Assembly (NCBI RefSeq): GCF_002160815.1
Contig: NZ_NFLH01000003.1
Span: forward strand, 62,001 to 126,000
Direction of reading: 5' to 3'
Length of the DNA: 64,000 bases
From: Massilimicrobiota sp. An134
Lineage (GTDB): Bacteria > Bacillota_I > Bacilli_A > Erysipelotrichales > Coprobacillaceae
Shown piece after piece: positions 1 to 10,545 of this stretch. How positions within the stretch are numbered: position 1 is the stretch's first letter; each line of letters begins with the position of its first letter. The translations under genes were made by a program, and so were the position numbers. The notes under the pieces are model-generated. The model had not been told where the DNA came from and did no database searches. It saw only the letters and a program-made list of their open reading frames with translations.

Positions 1-1
1 T

Positions 2-952
2 TACAGCGTGACTTATGAAGACCAGGATAAATATTTCCATGCCTATGATTATCAGACAACAATGGATGATAGTTATATTCAACAGATGGTATCACGTTAT
101 GCAACACATCATCATTCTATTGTTTTAAAACAAACTGATTTAATAGAGGCTTTAAGGGAAGCACTCATTGCCAGAGATATGCCAGGTATGGCGGATATTG
201 ATGCAAGCTTTTTACTGTTTTCTAAAGCTATTTCAAAAGAACATAAAGTCACATTATCAGGTGAATGTGCTGATGAAATCTTTGGAGGATATCCATGGTT
301 TTATAAAGAAGAACTCTACAACCAGCCTTATTTCCCTTGGATGCGTGATTTAGATCAGAGATTAAGTATGTTTAATGAAAAGGTTCAAAAATTAAATCTT
401 AAAGACTATATTATTCAACGTTATCAGGAATCTTTACAGGAAATTCATACTGACAATCGTAAAAAACAGCTTATCTATCTCAATACACAATGGTTTATGC
501 AAACACTTTTAACACGTGCTGACAGTCAAACCATGCGTGCTTCATTAGAAGTCCGTGTTCCATTTGCTTCAACTCAAATTTTACAGTATCTCTATAATAT
601 GCCTGAAGCCTATATGTTTGATCAAGGTGAAGAAAAAGGTATTCTTCGTCAGGCATTTGCTGATTTTTTACCAGATGATATTGTGCATCGAAAGAAAAAC
701 CCATATCCTAAAACTTATTCTCCACTATATGAAAAACTAATTGAAGACAAATTAAAAGAATCCCTTAAGGATCCTTCTAATCTCTTATTTCAATTCTTTG
801 ATATTCCAAAACTGGAAAACTTCATTCAATCACATGGTCAAAGCTTCACTGCACCATGGTTTGGTCAACTCATGATGGGTCCACAACTTATGGCTTATTT
901 CTATCAAATTTATTTATGGGGAAAAATTTATCATATTCAACTTGAATTTTAA
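2..952 (+). CDS. asnB: asparagine synthetase (glutamine-hydrolysing), C-terminal part, cut by window edge
   Basis: This is the ATP-dependent asparagine-forming domain of an AsnB-type enzyme, which makes Asn from Asp with glutamine as nitrogen donor. The frame is open to the left edge, so the GTG at 8 is not the start, and the N-terminal glutaminase domain lies outside the window. Visible motifs are SGECADEIFGGYPWF (about residue 80 of the visible part), the family pyrophosphate/synthetase motif region, and RADSQTMRASLEVRVPF about 90 residues later, typical of the synthetase fold. The end is intact; it converges with the leftward GDPD gene with 4 nt overlap. Function is confident; the full length cannot be seen. 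Confidence 0.9.
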   Translation, partial: YSVTYEDQDKYFHAYDYQTTMDDSYIQQMVSRYATHHHSIVLKQTDLIEALREALIARDMPGMADIDASFLLFSKAISKEHKVTLSGECADEIFGGYPWFYKEELYNQPYFPWMRDLDQRLSMFNEKVQKLNLKDYIIQRYQESLQEIHTDNRKKQLIYLNTQWFMQTLLTRADSQTMRASLEVRVPFASTQILQYLYNMPEAYMFDQGEEKGILRQAFADFLPDDIVHRKKNPYPKTYSPLYEKLIEDKLKESLKDPSNLLFQFFDIPKLENFIQSHGQSFTAPWFGQLMMGPQLMAYFYQIYLWGKIYHIQLEF

Positions 953-2820
953 GCAGGGTATCCTGCTTTTTCAATATCTTCATAATAATAAGAATATGGA
1001 TGTTCTTTGAGATATTCATCAATTGCTTTTCGACCTTTATCAGGATAATTGGTAATCAGTCCACTTACTCCCATATCTAAATACTGTTTCATTTTCTTAC
1101 CATTATCTACCGTCCATATATAAATAGGAATCATTTGAGATGTTGCCTTTTGGATTAGAGATGTACTCGCACGATTCTCTTCAATCGCTAAAAAATCTAT
1201 ATCCATATCCCAAATACTATTATCTATATCACCAATACTTCCATAAATACAATAACCAACCCACCACTTTGGATACAAATGCTGTAAATAAGCAACACTT
1301 TGATAATGCAGTGACATAAAGATAGCTTGTGATTCAAAATGATATTTTTGTATAATCTTGACAACTTCATCTACCATTTTTCGATAGTTGTCATTGGTTG
1401 GCTTGAATTCAATCAGTAATTTGACATCTAATTGTTGTTCCTGCATTTTTTGAATCAGATGTTCTAAAGAGATAGGACTAGCCGTTAATCTCTGGTCATG
1501 TAAAGATAGATTTTCAAATTCCTGAGCCGATAATTTTGAAACGGGTGAAGAAGAGTCAGATAATCGAGACATCGTTGTATCATGATAAACAACAGGAATT
1601 TGATCTTGTGAAAGCTGAATATCAATTTCCGCAAAATCACTGCCACACTGATTGGCATTTTCAACAGCTTCAAAAGTATTTTCTATGACATATCCTGAAC
1701 CTCTATGCCCGATCACATAAGGCTTATGTAATCTTGAATCTTGATGCAAATAAACGAAGCTTCCAACAATCACACAGACAATACAAATCAAACGAATCGT
1801 TTTTTTATAAGTCTGAATCCATTGAATTTGAAAAACACGCTGTTTTATTTTTTCAATCAATGATGTGAAATGATTTTGAATATTAGCTAATGTCTGTTGT
1901 AAACGGGTTGTATCCATCTGAACATCCTGAATTGTCATAAAATGCGTTTCATATTGACAAAATAGAGATGCCAGAAATCTTAAAAAGAATATCATTGCAA
2001 TCACGGATAATAAAAAGACAATTATATATTGAATCACACTATAACGAAATGAAGCAAAATGAACAAAATATTTAATCAAATAAATATTAAAATCTCGATT
2101 ATGTAACAATGGATAAGGCAAAAGACTCATCATTATATTTTCTATGACTACCCATACGACAATCCATAATAAAATCTGTATTTTTTGATGAAAAGTTATT
2201 TGTTTAATCATCTGATAGCTTTTCTTAACCGCTGTGATCAATGAATCATGTTCAATAACCAAATAAAATGGTACAAAAATCATAATTATGAACAGTCCAT
2301 AATAAAGCATATATATAAAAAAGATCAGTATTTGTCCTAGCCCTGTTAACTGTAATTCTTTAAAGATAAAAGGAGGTATATTCCATCTAGGAATATAGTT
2401 ATTCAAATACCCAACATGAACTAATGGTAATAATAAAATAAGGTATAAACCACTCAGTATAAACGTTGGTTTATGTATATTTTTTAAATCTTGAAAGCTT
2501 TTTAAAACAATATCTTTTAAATGATAAGATTGCTTTCGATATTCTAATATAACAATTTGTATCACAACATAAAGATTATAATAAACAAGAAGCATTATTG
2601 CTAATAATAGTACCAGTAAAATGATGATTCCAGGAATAGATAAAAAAACATCAATCATATTTTGATTAAAAGCAATACTGACTGAAACTTGACTCAAATA
2701 TTCTTTTAAAATAAATCTTAATAAAGGACTAAAGAAAAAGAGAATCATGAGTTTATAGAAGATTGAAAACTGTAAAACATTTTTTATTAAAGCATCATAT
2801 TTTTTATCTTTAAGCACCAT
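949..2820 (-). CDS. membrane-anchored glycerophosphodiester phosphodiesterase
   Basis: Predicted 623-residue protein. The first ~340 residues contain about eight hydrophobic segments (the GDPD-associated membrane domain); the last ~240 are a GDPD catalytic domain with HRGSGYVIENT, EIDIQLSQDQIPVVYHD and LLIEFKP, carrying the usual His, Glu and Asp metal and catalytic residues. It likely hydrolyses glycerophosphodiesters to glycerol-3-phosphate and an alcohol, possibly from lipoteichoic acid or lipid turnover at the membrane surface. I chose the ATG at 2820 because GAGGGGGAG sits just upstream; the open frame runs 33 nt further but without a site. It follows the small membrane-protein gene by 23 nt and is probably co-transcribed with it. 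Confidence 0.88.
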   Translation of the reverse strand: MVLKDKKYDALIKNVLQFSIFYKLMILFFFSPLLRFILKEYLSQVSVSIAFNQNMIDVFLSIPGIIILLVLLLAIMLLVYYNLYVVIQIVILEYRKQSYHLKDIVLKSFQDLKNIHKPTFILSGLYLILLLPLVHVGYLNNYIPRWNIPPFIFKELQLTGLGQILIFFIYMLYYGLFIIMIFVPFYLVIEHDSLITAVKKSYQMIKQITFHQKIQILLWIVVWVVIENIMMSLLPYPLLHNRDFNIYLIKYFVHFASFRYSVIQYIIVFLLSVIAMIFFLRFLASLFCQYETHFMTIQDVQMDTTRLQQTLANIQNHFTSLIEKIKQRVFQIQWIQTYKKTIRLICIVCVIVGSFVYLHQDSRLHKPYVIGHRGSGYVIENTFEAVENANQCGSDFAEIDIQLSQDQIPVVYHDTTMSRLSDSSSPVSKLSAQEFENLSLHDQRLTASPISLEHLIQKMQEQQLDVKLLIEFKPTNDNYRKMVDEVVKIIQKYHFESQAIFMSLHYQSVAYLQHLYPKWWVGYCIYGSIGDIDNSIWDMDIDFLAIEENRASTSLIQKATSQMIPIYIWTVDNGKKMKQYLDMGVSGLITNYPDKGRKAIDEYLKEHPYSYYYEDIEKAGYPA

Positions 2821-2843
2821 AACTCCCCCTCTCTTTTTCTTTA

Positions 2844-3254
2844 TCATACACAATCTTGTGACTTTGTCAAATCCATTTTTTGAAAATAATATCTATAAAT
2901 CAAAAGGGTTGCTATCATACTCATCACAGCAATATAAAACTCTGGATTACACCAATCAAAGCTTAATGCTAAATTAAAAGAACCAGAAATGGTGAGGATA
3001 TGCCATGTTAAAAACTCATAAATTTCCATCATCATAATACCTGTTAAACCAACATAGATCAGCATATAACTCGTTTCACCATAATGTGTCCATATACCAA
3101 TCAATGTTAAAATCATACATGCCACTGCAATAGGATTATTTAATAAAATGAGTCCAGAAATATCCTGAACACCTCGCTGTCCACCAAACCAATCCATCAA
3201 CATTGTTGATAAACTTATGATAAAGATCACTGTCATTAATAATTTTCTTTTCAT
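2844..3254 (-). CDS. small four-helix membrane protein, unknown
   Basis: Predicted 136 residues with about four hydrophobic helices and a polar C-terminus (ending KSQDCV). I do not recognise a family. An ATG at 3254 preceded by GGGTGG with 5 nt spacing is a better start than the upstream in-frame GTG at 3263, which overlaps that site. It lies upstream of the GDPD gene on the same strand with a 23-nt gap, suggesting a two-gene operon. Conserved-looking features include a WFGG turn after the first helix and a HYGE loop, but no catalytic motif is apparent. Confidence 0.6.
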   Translation of the reverse strand: MKRKLLMTVIFIISLSTMLMDWFGGQRGVQDISGLILLNNPIAVACMILTLIGIWTHYGETSYMLIYVGLTGIMMMEIYEFLTWHILTISGSFNLALSFDWCNPEFYIAVMSMIATLLIYRYYFQKMDLTKSQDCV

Positions 3255-3319
3255 ATTAACCACCCATTATCAGTATAATGTTTCACTTCTAAAATTTTCT
3301 TAAAAAATTCTTAATATTT

Positions 3320-3358
3320 CTTAAAAATAAAAGAACAAGATCATTCAAGACCTTGTTC
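3320..3358 (-). terminator. terminator of the V-ATPase operon
   Basis: On the minus strand GAACAAGGTC and GATCTTGTTC form a 10-bp stem with one G-U pair and a 6-base loop, followed by TTTTATTTTT. The stem overlaps the last codons and stop of atpD. Confidence 0.8.
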
Positions 3359-3985
3359 CTTCTTTAATCTTTCTTGTTTATTTTTTTGTGTTTTGATGAC
3401 TTTTTGACGAGAGAACTCTTCTCTATCTTTTTCATCTAAAGATTCACTAATGAATTTCACTGTTCTTTCAAATTCAGGAATAGAAATGTTTTGCAAGGCA
3501 TTAGCACGTTTTTGTGTTTTACGAATAGCATTGGCTAAACGATAAACAGCATTTTCTATTTCTGCTAATTTCACAGTTAATTCTTTAACATGATAGAAAC
3601 ATCTATATGCATAATCCACTTTAGAGTTTGCTCTTTCAAAACCATATCCTAGACGAAGAGGTGTTTTTTCATAACTCACTTTTGGAATTTCGACTCCCAT
3701 GACGCTTCGATAAGTCACACTCAATCCTTCATCAATAGGAACAGCTTCTACAATATCACTGATAATACCAAGTGACATGTTCGCTTCCTGAAGAGCATAA
3801 TAAGCTTTCTGATAAGAATCTGTAATATCATCTCTGATCAATTTGACATCATCTAATAAATTCATCATTTCCTTGATGAGAACATTTCTTTTTTTATCCA
3901 TCAAGTCATAACCCAAATATGCGAGTTCTAATGACTTTTTGGTAGCAATCAAATTCCCTTTTGTTGGAAAGACCTGATTAGCCAT
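3341..3985 (-). CDS. atpD: V-type ATP synthase/ATPase subunit D
   Basis: Central-stalk subunit of the V-type ATPase, coupling rotation of the K ring to the A3B3 head. It has 214 residues, the usual family length. It starts [12 protein letters not shown] and has long N- and C-terminal helices flanking a short middle domain, as expected for the coiled-coil rotor axle; the C-terminus is Lys/Glu rich. Its ATG overlaps the end of atpB by 8 nt, implying translational coupling, and the local ribosome site is weak. It is the last gene of the operon, ending inside the terminator stem. Confidence 0.92.
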   Translation of the reverse strand: MANQVFPTKGNLIATKKSLELAYLGYDLMDKKRNVLIKEMMNLLDDVKLIRDDITDSYQKAYYALQEANMSLGIISDIVEAVPIDEGLSVTYRSVMGVEIPKVSYEKTPLRLGYGFERANSKVDYAYRCFYHVKELTVKLAEIENAVYRLANAIRKTQKRANALQNISIPEFERTVKFISESLDEKDREEFSRQKVIKTQKNKQERLKKEQGLE

Positions 3986-5426
3986 TATCTACTGCCTGCT
4001 GTAACTCTTTAATCATTGTATCTTCTTGAAGATCAAATTGAGCTACTGCCTTTTCATGATCATAGAATTGTTCTAACACCGCATTATCAATACGATCTAA
4101 TTCATTCTTAGGAAGAACAGATAATAAAGTCCATCCTAAATCTAATGTTTCTTCAATAGATCTGTTTGTATTGAAACCTTGGTTAAGGAAATGTTGTTCA
4201 AATAAACGTCCAAATTCCATATATTTTCTATCAACAGGTGTTAATTCATCTTCACCAATAACTGATGTTAATGATTTAACATCCTGAACATGTGCATAAG
4301 CTGCAAATAACTGGTTAGATACATCTGAATGATCAGCTCTTGTATATCCTTCACCAATACCATCTTTCATCAAACGTGAAAGTGATGGAAGCACACTGAC
4401 AGGTGGATAAATACCCATTGAATTCAATTCAGAATCAAGTGTAATCTGACCTTCAGTGATATATCCAGTTAAGTCAGGTACTGGGTGAGTAATGTCATTG
4501 TTAGGCATTGTTAAAATTGGAATTTGTGTCACTGATCCTTTTGCTGATTTAGAAATACCAGCTCTTTCATATAATGAAGCTAAGTCAGAATATAAGTATC
4601 CTGGATATCCTTTACGTCCAGGAATTTCTCCCTTACTTGAAGAGAATTCACGTAAAGCTTCACAATAAGAAGTGACATCAGTATAAATAACCAAAACATG
4701 CATATCATGTTCATAAGCTAAATATTCAGCTGCTGTTAAAGCACAACGTGGTGTTAATGTACGTTCAATGATTGGGTCATTAGACAAGTTCAAGAACATA
4801 ACAACTCTTTGCATAACCCCAGCTTCTTCAAAAGAACGTCTGAAGTATTCAGCAACGTCATTTGTAACACCCATTGCCGCAAAGACAACTGCAAATCCAC
4901 TACCATCATCATCTTTAACTTTGGCCTGTTTAACGATTTGTACAGCTAATTGATTGTGTGGTAAACCTGAACCTGAGAAGATTGGTAATTTCTGTCCACG
5001 AATCAAAGTTGTTAAACAGTCAATAGATGAAATACCAGTGTTAATATAGTTTCTTGGATAAACACGAGCAACTGGATTTAATGGTTGACCGTTAATATCC
5101 ATAGATTTTTCAGCATAGATTTCTCCAAGACCATCAATTGGTTTTCCTGCTCCAGAGAACACACGTCCTAAGATTTCCTTAGATACAGGAAGTTCCATTG
5201 GATGGCCTAATAATCTTGTTTTTGTATTGGCAAGAGATAAAGAGTTTGTCCCTTCAAAAACCTGTACAACAACTCTTTCTCCTTCAATTTGAACGATACG
5301 TCCTAAACGAGTTGAACCATCTTTTAATTGTAATTCGACCATTTCGTCATATGAAGCATCTTTAACATGATCTAATACGACTAATGAACCATTAATTTCG
5401 TTCAACCCTACATATTGTAGACTCAT
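3978..5426 (-). CDS. atpB: V-type ATP synthase/ATPase subunit B (non-catalytic)
   Basis: Non-catalytic nucleotide-type subunit alternating with subunit A in the V1 head. It has 482 residues. There is an N-terminal beta barrel, then [13 protein letters not shown], and the P-loop position lacks a working Walker A ([11 protein letters not shown]), as is normal for [21 protein letters not shown] and the [11 protein letters not shown] region match the family. The start is the ATG at 5426 with AAAGGAGG 8 nt upstream, in place of the overlapping GTG at 5429. It sits 14 nt after atpA and is coupled to atpD downstream. Confidence 0.95.
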   Translation of the reverse strand: MSLQYVGLNEINGSLVVLDHVKDASYDEMVELQLKDGSTRLGRIVQIEGERVVVQVFEGTNSLSLANTKTRLLGHPMELPVSKEILGRVFSGAGKPIDGLGEIYAEKSMDINGQPLNPVARVYPRNYINTGISSIDCLTTLIRGQKLPIFSGSGLPHNQLAVQIVKQAKVKDDDGSGFAVVFAAMGVTNDVAEYFRRSFEEAGVMQRVVMFLNLSNDPIIERTLTPRCALTAAEYLAYEHDMHVLVIYTDVTSYCEALREFSSSKGEIPGRKGYPGYLYSDLASLYERAGISKSAKGSVTQIPILTMPNNDITHPVPDLTGYITEGQITLDSELNSMGIYPPVSVLPSLSRLMKDGIGEGYTRADHSDVSNQLFAAYAHVQDVKSLTSVIGEDELTPVDRKYMEFGRLFEQHFLNQGFNTNRSIEETLDLGWTLLSVLPKNELDRIDNAVLEQFYDHEKAVAQFDLQEDTMIKELQQAVDNG

Positions 5427-5440
5427 CACATTTTCCTCCT

Positions 5441-7198
5441 TTAGTCAATAGATGCAACTGCTTCATCAATTTCTTTATAATAATCATCAAATAAAGCTAA
5501 ATTATTGTTAGGAACATCATATTTCATTTTGACAACTCTATCAAAAATACCTGTTTCCAAAATCAAACGAATTGGTTTTCCAGCACTAACAACTTCTTTA
5601 CCACGTTTATATAAGTATAAGATGACTTCCATCATCTTTAATTGTTTTTCTAATGGTACATAAGTATCATCTGGATGGAATGCATTTTGTTGTAAGTAAC
5701 CAACACGTACTAATTTAGCAACTTCAATCACTAATTTCTGATCATCTGGTAAAACATCAGAACCCATTAATTTGACAATTTCCATTAATTTTGTTTCTTC
5801 AGCTAAAATACTTGATAATTCCTGACGATCTCTTAAGAATTTTGGATCAACATTTTTATTGAACCATCTTTCAAGATCAGGAATATATTCACTATAACTT
5901 TGATTCCAGTTAATCGCAAAATAGTGACGTGCATAAGCTAAAGCTTTATCCAATGCCCAGAAAGTACGTACGAAACGTTTTGTATTTTGAGTGACTGGTT
6001 CAGAGAAGTCAGAACCTTGTGGTGATACAGCACCAATGATTGTGACTGAACCTTTTGTTCCATTTAAGTTATTCATATATCCAGCACGTTCATAGAATTG
6101 TGATAAACGTGATGGCAAGTATGCTGGGAATCCTTCTTCAGCTGGCATTTCTTCCAAACGTCCAGAAATTTCACGTAACGCTTCTGCCCAACGAGAAGTT
6201 GAATCTGCCATGATGGCAACATGATATCCCATATCACGATAATATTCAGCAAGTGTCACCCCTGTATAAATAGAAGCTTCACGAGCCGCAACTGGCATGT
6301 TAGAAGTATTAGCAATCAATACTGTTCTATCTGTTAAAGGCTTGTTAGATTTAGGGTCAATCAATTCTCTAAATTCTTCAAGAACCTGAGTCATTTCGTT
6401 ACCACGTTCTCCACAACCTACATAAACGATAATATCGGCATCACACCATTTGGCTAATTGGTGCTGAGTCATTGTTTTTCCAGTACCGAATCCTCCTGGA
6501 ATAGCAGCTGTTCCACCTTTAGCAATTGGGAACAATGTATCAATAACACGTTGTCCTGTCACTAATGGCATTGAAATTGGTAAACGTTTTGTAACCGGTC
6601 TTGCCTGTTTGATTGGCCATTTTTGTGTTAATGTACATTCCACAATTTCACCATCTGCCGTTTCAATTTTCATGACAACATCATCAATTTTGTATTGTCC
6701 AGATGGAGCCACTTCAATAACTTTTCCGTTTGTATATGGTGATACCATACATTTATGCGTGATTAAGTCAGTTTCGGGAATTGTAGCATAAATATCTCCA
6801 CCTTTGACTTCATCACCGACTTTTGCAACCATTGTCACATCCCATAATTTATTTTTATCCAATGGATCAACATGGCTACCAGTTGGAATGAAAGCACCAG
6901 ATTCTTTTGCAATTTCTTCTAGTGGTCTTTCAATACCATCAAAAATATTTCTTAAGATACCAGGACCTAAAGTAACAGAAATAGGTTGTCCAGTTCCATA
7001 CACAGGTTCTCCTGGTTTTAATCCTGTTGTTGTTTCATAAACCTGAATTGTTGTTAATTCTTTTTTGATAGAGATAACTTCTCCAATCAATCTCGCATTA
7101 CCAACATAAACCATTTCTAACATAGAAAAGGCATCTGTATCTTTGACTGTAACAACGGGACCATTGATTGAATAAATTACATTTTCATTCACACTCAT
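5441..7198 (-). CDS. atpA: V-type ATP synthase/ATPase subunit A (catalytic)
   Basis: Catalytic subunit of the V1 head, binding and hydrolysing or making ATP. It has 585 residues, typical for bacterial V-type A. Key sites are Walker A GGFGTGKT, the non-homologous insert between barrel and nucleotide domain (about residues 115-190), [26 protein letters not shown], and the [10 protein letters not shown] region. The annotated ATG is separated from GGGAGG by one base; the in-frame GTG two codons later (7192) has better spacing, so the protein may start two residues later. It is in the middle of the leftward operon, between E and B. Confidence 0.95.
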   Translation of the reverse strand: MSVNENVIYSINGPVVTVKDTDAFSMLEMVYVGNARLIGEVISIKKELTTIQVYETTTGLKPGEPVYGTGQPISVTLGPGILRNIFDGIERPLEEIAKESGAFIPTGSHVDPLDKNKLWDVTMVAKVGDEVKGGDIYATIPETDLITHKCMVSPYTNGKVIEVAPSGQYKIDDVVMKIETADGEIVECTLTQKWPIKQARPVTKRLPISMPLVTGQRVIDTLFPIAKGGTAAIPGGFGTGKTMTQHQLAKWCDADIIVYVGCGERGNEMTQVLEEFRELIDPKSNKPLTDRTVLIANTSNMPVAAREASIYTGVTLAEYYRDMGYHVAIMADSTSRWAEALREISGRLEEMPAEEGFPAYLPSRLSQFYERAGYMNNLNGTKGSVTIIGAVSPQGSDFSEPVTQNTKRFVRTFWALDKALAYARHYFAINWNQSYSEYIPDLERWFNKNVDPKFLRDRQELSSILAEETKLMEIVKLMGSDVLPDDQKLVIEVAKLVRVGYLQQNAFHPDDTYVPLEKQLKMMEVILYLYKRGKEVVSAGKPIRLILETGIFDRVVKMKYDVPNNNLALFDDYYKEIDEAVASID

Positions 7199-7209
7199 AC
7201 CTCCCGTTT

Positions 7210-7806
7210 CTATCTAATAATTAATCCAGAATTTTTATTAAACCAATCTTTTTGATTATTTAAAGCAAAATCTAAAGTTTCATCAACAACTAAAGAAGAT
7301 GCTTTATTTTCAAGAATAAATCCACCAATTTGAATATCATCACTTGCTTGAACTTCAATATCAGTTCCAAAAGCTTTCACAAACGCATCTTTGTTTTTGA
7401 AATCATCATGAGATACATACATGATAGACTTAGAATCTTTAAAATCAGCAGCAACTTTCTTGATTTTTGCTTCTACAAAAGGTAAATATTCATCACTTTT
7501 GACAAAAGCTTTTAATTCATCACGTGCCTGATCAAAGATGTTTTTCACATATTCATCTCTTTTTTCAATTAATTTTTTTGTTCTTTCAATATGACTTTCA
7601 GAAATTTCTGCAGAAGCGTTAGAACTCATTTCTTCTTCTTCCTGTTTCAATTTTAAATCAGCATCTCTTTTTGCTTCTGCTTTCATAGATTCATAAGCTT
7701 CATCTTCAAGAGCTTTCACTTCATTTAAAATTGCCTGTTCTTCGCTTTTTGCCTGTCTTTCAATTTCATCTTTCATATAGAGAAATACTTGATCAATATT
7801 TTGCAT
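7210..7806 (-). CDS. atpE: V-type ATPase subunit E (peripheral stalk)
   Basis: Peripheral-stalk subunit of 198 residues. The first ~110 residues are a charged Lys/Glu-rich helix that would pair with the H/G-type subunit; the C-terminal ~80 form a globular head ending in GGFILENKASSLVVDETLDF, a segment typical for E, followed by an NKNSGLIIR tail. A ribosome site AGGAGAG precedes the ATG. It lies between the F and A genes. The assignment rests on fold pattern, C-terminal motif and operon position. Confidence 0.88.
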   Translation of the reverse strand: MQNIDQVFLYMKDEIERQAKSEEQAILNEVKALEDEAYESMKAEAKRDADLKLKQEEEEMSSNASAEISESHIERTKKLIEKRDEYVKNIFDQARDELKAFVKSDEYLPFVEAKIKKVAADFKDSKSIMYVSHDDFKNKDAFVKAFGTDIEVQASDDIQIGGFILENKASSLVVDETLDFALNNQKDWFNKNSGLIIR

Positions 7807-7818
7807 AATCTATCTCTC

Positions 7819-8127
7819 CTATAATTTCACTCCAATAGCTTCAGATACATAACCGTCGATTGTTTCACCAATCTTAGAATTTCCATGACGGTCAGGTATT
7901 TCTGTAATGAGTGGTTTTTGTTGTTTTAATTTAATCTCTGATATAATATCTGGACACATATCAACTAATTTTGTAGTCACTAAGATAATGGCAATGGATG
8001 AATCTCTCATCTTTGACTGTAAAACTTCAAGAAAATCTTTTCTTGTATGCACAACCACACCTTCAATACCTACAAGTCTTAGTCCCATTAATGTATCAAT
8101 ATTATCGCTGATTAAGAAAAATTTCAT
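7819..8127 (-). CDS. atpF: V-type ATPase subunit F
   Basis: Small regulatory rotor subunit of 102 residues, matching the family length. It starts MKFFLISDNIDTLMGLRLVGIEGV, the usual F N-terminus, with a Rossmann-like alternation of strands and helices and an IAIILVTTKL strand followed by a PLITEIPDRHG segment. It binds the central stalk near subunit D. The gene sits between K and E, unlike the E-C-F-A order seen in many other V-ATPase operons. Confidence 0.9.
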   Translation of the reverse strand: MKFFLISDNIDTLMGLRLVGIEGVVVHTRKDFLEVLQSKMRDSSIAIILVTTKLVDMCPDIISEIKLKQQKPLITEIPDRHGNSKIGETIDGYVSEAIGVKL

Positions 8128-8151
8128 ATAATCAGACCTTTCTTATAAAAA

Positions 8152-8577
8152 TTATAAAGCGTTGATAATTAAGATTGAAATCAATAACCCGTAAATGGCA
8201 ACCCCTTCACCTAAGGCAACGAAAATCAATGCTTTACCGAAGTTGTTATCATTTTCAGAGAAAGCTCCAATAGCAGCAGGAGCAGCAGCAGCAACGGCAA
8301 TACCTGCACCTAATGCAGAACATCCAGTTGCTAATGCAGCAGCTAGAAATCCCATACCTTGAGCTACAGTACCAACAATAGAAGCACCTTCAGCGGCAAA
8401 TGCAGAACCCATTGATAAACATAAAGTTAAAGCAACAGCTCCAAAGAATCCTCCAATATGAGTCATTAAACGCCATTTTGCACTTTCTTTGCTTACTTTA
8501 GAAGTAAACATTCTCACTAATGGTAAAGATAATAAAACAACAGCAATAGCAGGTAAAATAAACATAACTAAATTCAT
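8152..8577 (-). CDS. atpK: V-type ATPase subunit K (membrane rotor ring)
   Basis: Proteolipid of the rotor ring, 141 residues. The C-terminal ~80 residues form one two-helix hairpin with the ion-carrying Glu in VALGEGVAIYGLLIS. The N-terminal ~60 residues add a membrane helix, a short basic linker and a second hydrophobic segment ending AFAAEG, an extension known in clostridial relatives and possibly processed. By alignment the Na+-ligand Gln of helix 1 is replaced by Ala and the Ser/Thr next to the Glu by Gly, while the Tyr five residues on is kept, which favours proton coupling; this is inference. A strong GGAGG site precedes the start. Confidence 0.92.
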   Translation of the reverse strand: MNLVMFILPAIAVVLLSLPLVRMFTSKVSKESAKWRLMTHIGGFFGAVALTLCLSMGSAFAAEGASIVGTVAQGMGFLAAALATGCSALGAGIAVAAAAPAAIGAFSENDNNFGKALIFVALGEGVAIYGLLISILIINAL

Positions 8578-8604
8578 AATTTTTTTCCTCCAAATATTTC
8601 TTTT

Positions 8605-10530
8605 TTATTTTTCTTGAATTGATTGAAAAGGTTTTCCCTTTCCTTCATAGTAACGAGAGAACATTTCATAGAACTCTAGACGTAATACCTGAATACCAAC
8701 AATCATACCTTCCAAACACATAACGAAGATATTACCAATAATAGCGACTAAGATATATCCAAAGTTAATGATACCTGGTCCCCCTGCAACCATTTTAGCT
8801 AATGTGTAAACAACCATCATCATTCCAGCATGTGATAAAACGAATCCACCAACACGTAAGAATGACATCGTATTGGCAATGAATGTCAGCATAACTTCAA
8901 ATAATTCAAAGAACGCTTCTGTAAAGAATGCCCCAAACCCATATGGGAACATCTTTTCTCCTTCAAGTTTATGACATAATGGTTCTTTTAAGAAAATCAT
9001 CACCACTGGCATTGCGATTAATAATGCGATATAGACTGGTCCACCAAGTGGTAAATTCATTCCTACAAGCATATTGGCAACTAATAATAGAACTGATACG
9101 TAGAATACAAGTCCAGCTATACCATTTTGAGAGAATAACATTTCTCCCCAGTTTTTCTTCTTAAGATTTAAGAAGATATTAAATGCGATAGAAATAATAA
9201 TCAATACAACCCCTGTCGCAATGGCCGACATTAACAATGTCATCGTATTGTCTGGATCCATTGGCAAGAACATTGGTTCCATAAAATGTTCAAATAATTC
9301 TTCACTACCAAAAACAGAACCAAAGACAAATCCAAAGATCGTACTTGAAATACCTAAACGCACTCCTACAGCTCCTAGCTGCATACCTTTCCATTTATAG
9401 AAGAAGTATCCAACCAGCGATAAAACAATCCCTTGTCCAACATCACCAAACATCATACCAAATAAGAAAGTATATGTAATCGCAACTAAGTTTGTTGGAT
9501 CAAAGTCGGTATATGATGGAATACCATACATTTCAACAAACATTCTAAATGGTCTTGAAAACCAGTTATTTTTGAGTTTTGTAGGTGGTGTCAAACGAGA
9601 ATCACTCATTGGTGAACTGATTTCTACTTTGACATCATCTAACTTTTCAAATTCTTCTTTGATATTCTTTGCATCTTTTTCTTCAGCAAAACCATAAACG
9701 GCAGCATTTTTACCAAAGACAACAACATATTTTTGAGCATCATATGTTTCATTTAATTTCTTAGAAATAGAATAAATATGATTCATTTCTTCCATATTTT
9801 CACTAAACAATTTTTCAATTCTTGAATCAAGAACCTGAATATATTGTTTAGCTGTGTCATCTTCTTCTTTTAAAACTTCTAATGCTTCGCTAGGTTTACC
9901 ATGTACGAATTCAGGAATATGAATACGTTCAAAATATAATGAAGAGAAAATGTTATCAATTTCAGGAGCATTATCAGTTGTTGAAATATAACTACAATAA
10001 GTTTCTTTTGTTCCTTTATGTAAAACTTTAAATAAAAACTTCTGTTCTCCATAATATTTTAATTTATCTAAATTCATTGTTGGTAAACGACCAAAACGAA
10101 TCTGTAAATATTTACAAGAGAATAATCTATCAAAATCAATATTTGCATCAATCATATGCTCTAATTGAGAGATTGTTGCTTCATTCTCTTGAATCATTGC
10201 GAGTAAATCTTCTTTGACTTTTTCAATCTGTGCAGCTTTTTCTAATACATTACAGAAAAATGTATCAGCTTGAATAATATTCATACGAACATTATCAACA
10301 TCAGCACATTTTAATTGAAGATGATATTTATCCCTTGCTTCTTCCATTCTTGCAATCAAATCAGCATATGGATTTTCACGATTTAAAACCGATAACCCTT
10401 GTACTGAATCAGCAAATTTTGAAGCTGGCTCGGGATGAAAATTATCAAGATTAATGAGCTTTAATAACACGGCATCATACTGCTGTGCTGGAAATTCAAT
10501 TTCCAAAAGCTTTAATTTTGCTATTGCCAT
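8605..10530 (-). CDS. atpI: V-type ATPase subunit I (a-subunit), full length
   Basis: Membrane stator subunit forming the ion half-channels against the K ring. It has 641 residues, the normal length. The first ~350 form the cytoplasmic arm with coiled coils; the remaining ~290 hold about seven to eight helices, starting near FGDVGQG. The key arginines are present: SFLRVGGFVLSHAG (about R559) and a second in IQVLRLEFYEMF (about R617), matching the two channel arginines of the family. It follows a shorter paralogue by 15 nt and precedes K. Ribosome site AAGGGAG. Confidence 0.94.
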   Translation of the reverse strand: MAIAKLKLLEIEFPAQQYDAVLLKLINLDNFHPEPASKFADSVQGLSVLNRENPYADLIARMEEARDKYHLQLKCADVDNVRMNIIQADTFFCNVLEKAAQIEKVKEDLLAMIQENEATISQLEHMIDANIDFDRLFSCKYLQIRFGRLPTMNLDKLKYYGEQKFLFKVLHKGTKETYCSYISTTDNAPEIDNIFSSLYFERIHIPEFVHGKPSEALEVLKEEDDTAKQYIQVLDSRIEKLFSENMEEMNHIYSISKKLNETYDAQKYVVVFGKNAAVYGFAEEKDAKNIKEEFEKLDDVKVEISSPMSDSRLTPPTKLKNNWFSRPFRMFVEMYGIPSYTDFDPTNLVAITYTFLFGMMFGDVGQGIVLSLVGYFFYKWKGMQLGAVGVRLGISSTIFGFVFGSVFGSEELFEHFMEPMFLPMDPDNTMTLLMSAIATGVVLIIISIAFNIFLNLKKKNWGEMLFSQNGIAGLVFYVSVLLLVANMLVGMNLPLGGPVYIALLIAMPVVMIFLKEPLCHKLEGEKMFPYGFGAFFTEAFFELFEVMLTFIANTMSFLRVGGFVLSHAGMMMVVYTLAKMVAGGPGIINFGYILVAIIGNIFVMCLEGMIVGIQVLRLEFYEMFSRYYEGKGKPFQSIQEK

Positions 10531-10545
10531 ATATTTCTCCCTTCC

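Noticed and set aside
6804-7040. 78-codon plus-strand ORF inside atpA
   Set aside because: Antisense shadow of the catalytic subunit gene with no ribosome site.
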